64,000 bases of DNA from Streptomyces sp. DT2A-34 (GTDB lineage Bacteria > Actinomycetota > Actinomycetes > Streptomycetales > Streptomycetaceae). Positions 59,757 through 64,000 of the stretch are shown here, piece after piece. The DNA is taken from assembly GCF_030499515.1 (NCBI RefSeq), contig NZ_JASTWJ010000002.1, positions 62,001-126,000 on the forward strand, in the 5' to 3' direction. Positions within the stretch are counted from its first letter, which is position 1. Every line of letters begins with the position of its first letter. Below the pieces are notes generated by a model, which was not told the DNA's origin, did not search any database, and worked only from the letters and a program-made list of their open reading frames with translations. Made by a program: the position numbers and the translations under genes.

Positions 59757-61085
59757 GTGGACGATTTACCGCCGTCACCCGCTCAAGTGCCGCACCGCCT
59801 GCTGGCCGACCCCGGCTTCGTTCGGGCCCTGAGCCAGCGCGACTTTTCCACCGTCTTCGCCATAGCCCACGACGTGGGGATCTCCTTCAACCGGATCGCT
59901 GAGGCGTGCGCGCTCAAGTCCGAGCGGGTCAGCCAGATTGCCCGGGGCGCCGCGGCTGTCACCGCGCTGGCAACTGTCGAGCGAATCTCCGGCGGTCTGC
60001 GCATTCCTGGTGCCCTCCTGGGGCTGGCTGCGCAACCCTGGGAGGACACCGCCGCTCTCAGCACGGAGTCCGACCATGGAGATGATCCGATGAAGCGCCG
60101 CAATCTGCTGCGTGGCGCGCTCGCCGCCGGCCTCACCGCTCCGGCGCTCGCCGCCCTTACCGCCGCCCGGACCGACGTCGACAAGGCCCTCTCCTCTGAC
60201 ACGCCTAAGGATCTCGCCGACCTGGAGGCCGCAGCCGAGAGCTACGGGTACGGCTACCACGGCCAGCAGCCCACTGGCGTTCTTGCCGATCTGGTCTCGG
60301 ACTTCGCCGGTCTGCGTTCGCTGCTCACCGGCCCGCAGCCCGCCCCGGTACGGGCACGGTTGTGCCGGACGGCCGGGCAGATGGCCGGGATGACCGCGAT
60401 CGTCTTACACGACCTGGGCAGCCGCCGGGAGTCCCGCGCCTGGTTCGCCACGGCCGCCCGGGCCGCCGCCGAATCCGGCGACGACCAGCTGCACGCATGG
60501 GTCCTCGCCCGGGAGGCGATGGTCCCGCTCAACTACGGCGCCCCGAAAGCGGCGGTCGGCCTTGCCGAACGGGCCCGTCACGTCGCCGGGCACCGGCCGA
60601 CCGCCGCGGCGACGCTGTCGGCCGCAGTCGCCGCCCGCGCCTACGCCCTCAACCACCAGGGCGAGCAGGCCCGCGCCGCGCTCGAGGCCGCCGACGCCCT
60701 CATGGACCGGCTCCCCGAGGGCGAGCGGTCGGACACGTGGCTGACGTACGGCGAGCAGAAGCACCACGTTCACCTCAGCCACGCCTTCACCACGCTCGGA
60801 GACACCCGCCTCGCCCACGTCAGCCAAGAGCGCGCCTTGGAGCTGTCCGCGCCGACCAGCACCATGACGCGCACCCTGCTGAACATCGACGCCGCCGCCT
60901 GCTCCCATCACGACGGCGACACGGAGCAGGCGTGCCGTCGTACGGTCGACGCCCTGACAGCGCTGCCCGTCGACTACCGCACCGGCCTGGTCCGCCGCCG
61001 CGCCCTGGACCTGTACGAGGCAATCCCCGCCGAGCACTACCGTGAGCGTGCCGTACGGGAACTCCGAGACCTCCTCGCCGCTTGA
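59757..61085 (+). CDS. XRE-TPR transcriptional regulator with Tat-like motif
   Basis: A 442-residue protein. The N-terminal HTH reads VGISFNRIAEACALKSERVS then QIARGAAAV. After a linker is PMKRRNLLRGALAAGLTAPA, the Tat-like RRN segment found inside many Streptomyces XRE regulators, and then TPR-like helical repeats (RAALEAADALMDRLPEGERS). Such TPR regulators often bind a peptide or small ligand. It diverges from the peptide-oxygenase-reductase-kinase operon and is its likely controller. GTG start with a G-rich ribosome binding site. Confidence 0.85.
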   Translation: MDDLPPSPAQVPHRLLADPGFVRALSQRDFSTVFAIAHDVGISFNRIAEACALKSERVSQIARGAAAVTALATVERISGGLRIPGALLGLAAQPWEDTAALSTESDHGDDPMKRRNLLRGALAAGLTAPALAALTAARTDVDKALSSDTPKDLADLEAAAESYGYGYHGQQPTGVLADLVSDFAGLRSLLTGPQPAPVRARLCRTAGQMAGMTAIVLHDLGSRRESRAWFATAARAAAESGDDQLHAWVLAREAMVPLNYGAPKAAVGLAERARHVAGHRPTAAATLSAAVAARAYALNHQGEQARAALEAADALMDRLPEGERSDTWLTYGEQKHHVHLSHAFTTLGDTRLAHVSQERALELSAPTSTMTRTLLNIDAAACSHHDGDTEQACRRTVDALTALPVDYRTGLVRRRALDLYEAIPAEHYRERAVRELRDLLAA

Positions 61086-61099
61086 GGCGGCAGAGGTCC

Positions 61100-62062
61100 T
61101 CAGTAGGCCGGGCTGTCCGGCCACACATGGCGCAGGACCACAGTCCGGCGCACTCCGGCATCCAGCATCGCCTGAACGCGGTGCTGGCCGTTGATGAAGC
61201 CATTGCTGATGTAGTCGTCGCCGGAAGGCTGGATGGCGTCGCCGAGGCAGTACAACGTCCGGAACACCTGCTGCTCCCACTCACTCGCGCCAGCCGCAGC
61301 GGCGTACTCAAGGGCGTAGTCGACCATGCATTCCGCCTTCACGCCCTCGTGCTGCGCGCGCGACAGGGCGGCGAGAGCCATGTGGTTGACCCGATGCCAG
61401 TCGCCAGAGTGGTACCAGCAGCAGGACCGCCCCCCATGCCGCGGGAAAACCCGGTTCGTCCAGCGTCGCCACCAGGGTGTGCCGCCGGACATACATTCCT
61501 CGCGGAACGGGCGGGGCCTCGCCAGGCGCCACAGCGCCATCGCCTCGAACCGCAGGTCCGGCTCCGGTTCCGGCTCGGGCGGCACGTAGCCTTTGCCGCG
61601 GTCTTCGGCGACCGGACCGCCGACCAGGTGCACGATCTGCTCCGCGCTGATCGTGCACCAGCTCGGATGGCGCACCTGGTACGGCTCGTTCTCACCGAAG
61701 GTGACCAACCGAAAGTCCGGCTCCCTACCGAACGCGCCCGGAAACTGCCGCTCGATCCACACCGGCGGCAGTCCCTGGTCGGGGCAGTGCTGCTGCCACA
61801 CCGCTGCTGCACACGACTCGGCCACGTTGGTCAGGCTCGGGGTCTCTCCCTCGGCTTGAATAGCCACCGCCACTGCCCGCTGCCCCGGTGCCGTGAACAG
61901 CTGCAATCGAAACGACGTGCGCCCCGCACGGAACATGTGGTCGTCCACGGTGCGCCGACGCGGAGCAGCGAGGCTCAGCACTTCTGACGGCGTCTCGCCG
62001 GACGCGCCGAGAGCTGCAGTATCGGGTCGGGCAGGGGGCGTTTCCTGCGGTGCGTCGTCCAT
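61100..62062 (-). CDS. Hypothetical protein with ParB-like end
   Basis: A 320-residue protein not recognised. It starts MDDAPQETPPARPDTAALGA (low-complexity), has a middle domain (HMFRAGRTSFRLQLFTAPGQ, PSWCTISAEQIVHLVGG) and a segment GGRSCCWYHSGDWHRVNHMA, and ends with INGQHRVQAMLDAGVRRTVV. That last pattern resembles the GxHR of ParB-like nucleases or the NTP-binding domain. It is convergent with the XRE regulator. Function cannot be assigned. Confidence 0.7.
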   Translation of the reverse strand: MDDAPQETPPARPDTAALGASGETPSEVLSLAAPRRRTVDDHMFRAGRTSFRLQLFTAPGQRAVAVAIQAEGETPSLTNVAESCAAAVWQQHCPDQGLPPVWIERQFPGAFGREPDFRLVTFGENEPYQVRHPSWCTISAEQIVHLVGGPVAEDRGKGYVPPEPEPEPDLRFEAMALWRLARPRPFREECMSGGTPWWRRWTNRVFPRHGGRSCCWYHSGDWHRVNHMALAALSRAQHEGVKAECMVDYALEYAAAAGASEWEQQVFRTLYCLGDAIQPSGDDYISNGFINGQHRVQAMLDAGVRRTVVLRHVWPDSPAY

Positions 62063-62376
62063 GCCGACATCATGGCCGTCGATCGCCTTGCGTACTTCCC
62101 CCAAGCCACGGCGGGCACCAGACGAAATGGGATCGAGGCGGTGACGAAATACACGGGTGGGCGACCTCGCCCACTGGCAGGAACGGGACGATGAAGCCCC
62201 GGGTACGCCGCTGGGACAACTCATACCGGGAAACCGCCCTTCCTGCTGGGAGCGGTCCTCAGGTCTTCTCGGGCCGAGTTGTAGCGGGGCAGACCAGGAG
62301 GGGGCGGTGCGCTGTGGGCCCGGTGCAGCCAGCCTGTTCGGGGCGCTGGCAGTGGTGTGCACAGGTGGGTTCGATG
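62063..62376. other. No gene seen
   Basis: About 310 bp between the hypothetical gene start and the sbcC stop. No open frame with a start signal is supported. Confidence 0.4.
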
Positions 62377-64000
62377 TCATTCGGCTGCCTCGGTGATGTG
62401 GACGAGGGTGGAGCCGACGGGGCTTTTACGGACGTGGAGGCGTTGGGTGATGCGGCGGCGCATCTCGGCGACGTGGCTGATGACGCCCACGGTGCGGTCG
62501 TGGTCACGCAGAGAGTCGAGGACGTCGAGGACCTGATGGAGGGTGTCGTCGTCGAGGGTGCCAAAGCCTTCGTCGATGAAGAGCGTATCGAGTGCTTGTC
62601 CGCCAGCTTCGGCGGTGACGACGTCCGCGAGGCCCAGGGCCAGGGACAGGGAGACGTAGAAGGATTCTCCGCCGGAGAGGGTGTCGGTGTGGCGCTGGTG
62701 TCCGTTCCAGGCATCCAGGACTTTCAGGCCCAGGCCGGATTTGGCGCCGCGGGCGGCCCGTTCGTCGGAGTGGACGAGGGTGAAGCGGTGGTGCGACATG
62801 CGGGTCAGGCGGGTGTTGGCTGCGTCGACGACCTCCTCGAGGCGGGCGGCCAGGACGTAGGACTCCAGTTGCATGCGGAGTTGGTTGCTGAGCGAGCCGC
62901 CGCTGATCAGGCCGTGGAGGTGGTCGACGGTGCGGTAGGCGGCCTCCAGCGGTTCGAGGCTCGCTGTGAAGGCGTCGAGTTGGGTGCCGAGTACGGCGAG
63001 GGCGTCGACGCGGTCGGTGGCTTTGGTTTCGGCAGCCGTGGCGCTGGAGTGGGCGGTGGTGGCCTTCTCCAGTTCCGTCACTGCGTGCTCCAGGCATGCG
63101 GGAGGCCGGGCGGCGGCGTTCTTGAGGTCGGGTTGGTCAAGGCGGGCGGCCAGGACGAGGCGCTGTTCGCGCCAGCGGGTGATCTCTTCGCTGATCCGGG
63201 CGAGGTCGTCGTCGGGCAGCAGGGCGTCCGTGGCCTCGGCTGGTGAAGCGAATCCGGCTGCCTGGGCTGCCTGCTCGGCGCGTTGTGTGGCGGTGCGCAG
63301 ATCGTCGGTGGTGCGGACCAAGGCGGTGGTGCACTCGGCTGCGGTCTCGAGTTGCTCGGCGAGTTGGGTGAGGTGGCGGATGCGGTCGGCGAGCGTGGCG
63401 TGTTGGCCCAGGGCGACAGCCAGGCGCCGGTTGAGAGTCTCGCGCTGGGTATGCAGGCTGTCGTAGGTGGCGTCGATGGCGCCCAGGCGCTGCTGTGCGG
63501 TGTTGCGGGTGTTTTCGCGGTCGGTCTGCTGCTGTTGCAGACGGGTGAGTTCTTCTTCGGCTGCGCCTGCGTCCGCGGCTTCGGCTAGGGTCTGGCGGAG
63601 GCGGTCGGTCAGCTCAGTGCGTCGGGCCGTGAGGTCGGCCAGAGGGGTGTCGCCGCCAGCCTGTCCACGTGCTTCAGCGGCCTCCTGCTCGAGGCCGCCC
63701 AGCCTCTGGCTGGCCTTCTTCTCCTCTTGCTGCGCGGCGGTGTGGGCGGCTTCGGCGGCCTGTTCGTCGGCGGCTGTGGGTTGGCCCGGCTGGGGAGTAG
63801 CGGGTGCCGGGTGGGTGGCGGAGCCGCAGACGGGGCAGCTTTCGCCGTCCTTGAGGCGGCCGGCGAGTTCGGCGACGATGCCGTCGGTGCGGCGCCGGCG
63901 GATGTCGATGTAGGCCGCGGCGGCCTGGTTGAGAATGCCGGTGGCTTTGGTGAGGGCTTCCTCGGCGACGGCGACCTGCGTGAGCAGGCTGTCGCGGCGG
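62377..64000 (-). CDS. sbcC: SbcC/Rad50-type exonuclease subunit, C-terminal part
   Basis: The frame is open from the window edge to the stop, 540 codons, although an internal TTG at 63321 can look like a start. It contains the zinc hook ESCPVCGSATHP (cysteines encoded near 63835 and 63827), a long coiled coil, the ABC signature TDTLSGGESFYVSLSLALGL and Walker B TLFIDEGFGTLDDD, and ends VGVISHVAEMRRRI with the expected histidine. SbcC with SbcD cuts hairpin and blocked DNA ends. Walker A and any sbcD would lie beyond the window. This is the most core-like gene here. Confidence 0.93.
   Translation of the reverse strand, partial: RRDSLLTQVAVAEEALTKATGILNQAAAAYIDIRRRRTDGIVAELAGRLKDGESCPVCGSATHPAPATPQPGQPTAADEQAAEAAHTAAQQEEKKASQRLGGLEQEAAEARGQAGGDTPLADLTARRTELTDRLRQTLAEAADAGAAEEELTRLQQQQTDRENTRNTAQQRLGAIDATYDSLHTQRETLNRRLAVALGQHATLADRIRHLTQLAEQLETAAECTTALVRTTDDLRTATQRAEQAAQAAGFASPAEATDALLPDDDLARISEEITRWREQRLVLAARLDQPDLKNAAARPPACLEHAVTELEKATTAHSSATAAETKATDRVDALAVLGTQLDAFTASLEPLEAAYRTVDHLHGLISGGSLSNQLRMQLESYVLAARLEEVVDAANTRLTRMSHHRFTLVHSDERAARGAKSGLGLKVLDAWNGHQRHTDTLSGGESFYVSLSLALGLADVVTAEAGGQALDTLFIDEGFGTLDDDTLHQVLDVLDSLRDHDRTVGVISHVAEMRRRITQRLHVRKSPVGSTLVHITEAAE

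Noticed and set aside
62050..63246. 398-codon plus-strand frame opposite sbcC
   Set aside because: Antisense shadow; sbcC on the minus strand has signature and Walker B motifs.

Overview
The window looks like a Streptomyces (or very close actinomycete) accessory region. The DNA is very GC-rich with strong G/C at third codon positions, GTG and TTG starts are common, and several families are typical of Streptomyces: paired DUF6207-like proteins, XRE/TPR regulators with an internal Tat-like RRN motif, CoiA-like nucleases and a Tpg-like protein. No rRNA, tRNA or CRISPR array is visible. Most genes are accessory, and many belong to families known from defence, conflict or mobile elements.

Layout. 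1-2116: right-hand part of an IS21-family element (istB fragment, istA, end repeats) that truncates a winged-helix gene. 2363-11605: a TPR-CHAT protease-like protein, a caspase/NTPase/WD40 protein, a divergent alpha/beta hydrolase, two small envelope proteins and an endonuclease/exonuclease/phosphatase-fold protein. 11733-16939: a tightly overlapping Tn7/Tn5053/Mu-like operon with a DDE transposase, a free-standing Mu-C-like barrel, two TniB/TnsC-like ATPases, a degenerate third ATPase and a Tpg-like HTH protein. Spaced CCTTACGTT repeats lie upstream of it. 17837-22867: two unknown genes, then an ABC three-component (ABC-3C) system. 23128-26993: a Gabija-like pair (OLD-family nuclease plus UvrD-like helicase). 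27936-31106: a large SF2 helicase with a possible C-terminal nuclease domain.

31661-46931: a small membrane protein, a MerR-like HTH protein, a second alpha/beta hydrolase divergent from a second caspase/NTPase/propeller protein, a NucS/DUF91-like nuclease, a third caspase/NTPase/propeller protein, a nucleotidyltransferase pseudogene and a membrane-anchored pentapeptide-repeat protein. 47477-54497: a HEPN plus zinc-ribbon protein, an AbiJ-like protein with a Vsr/DUF559-like nuclease end, two frameshifted CoiA-like genes, DUF6207-like and DUF3761-like small proteins and other small genes. 54570-54636 is a perfect 32-bp hairpin. 55049-56358: a small membrane protein and an XRE regulator.

56526-61085 is the best candidate for an undescribed system. 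A 49-codon peptide gene with a strong ribosome binding site is followed by overlapping genes for a JmjC/cupin-4 oxygenase, an aldo/keto reductase and an APH-fold kinase, and it diverges from an XRE-TPR regulator. This has the form of a small ribosomal-peptide (RiPP) pathway. The window ends inside sbcC.

The probable logic of the region is invader sensing and cell suicide (caspase/CHAT/STAND proteins, HEPN, ABC-3C, Gabija, helicase-nuclease) assembled next to mobile DNA. Four genes carry single-base-type frameshifts, which may be decay or sequencing error.
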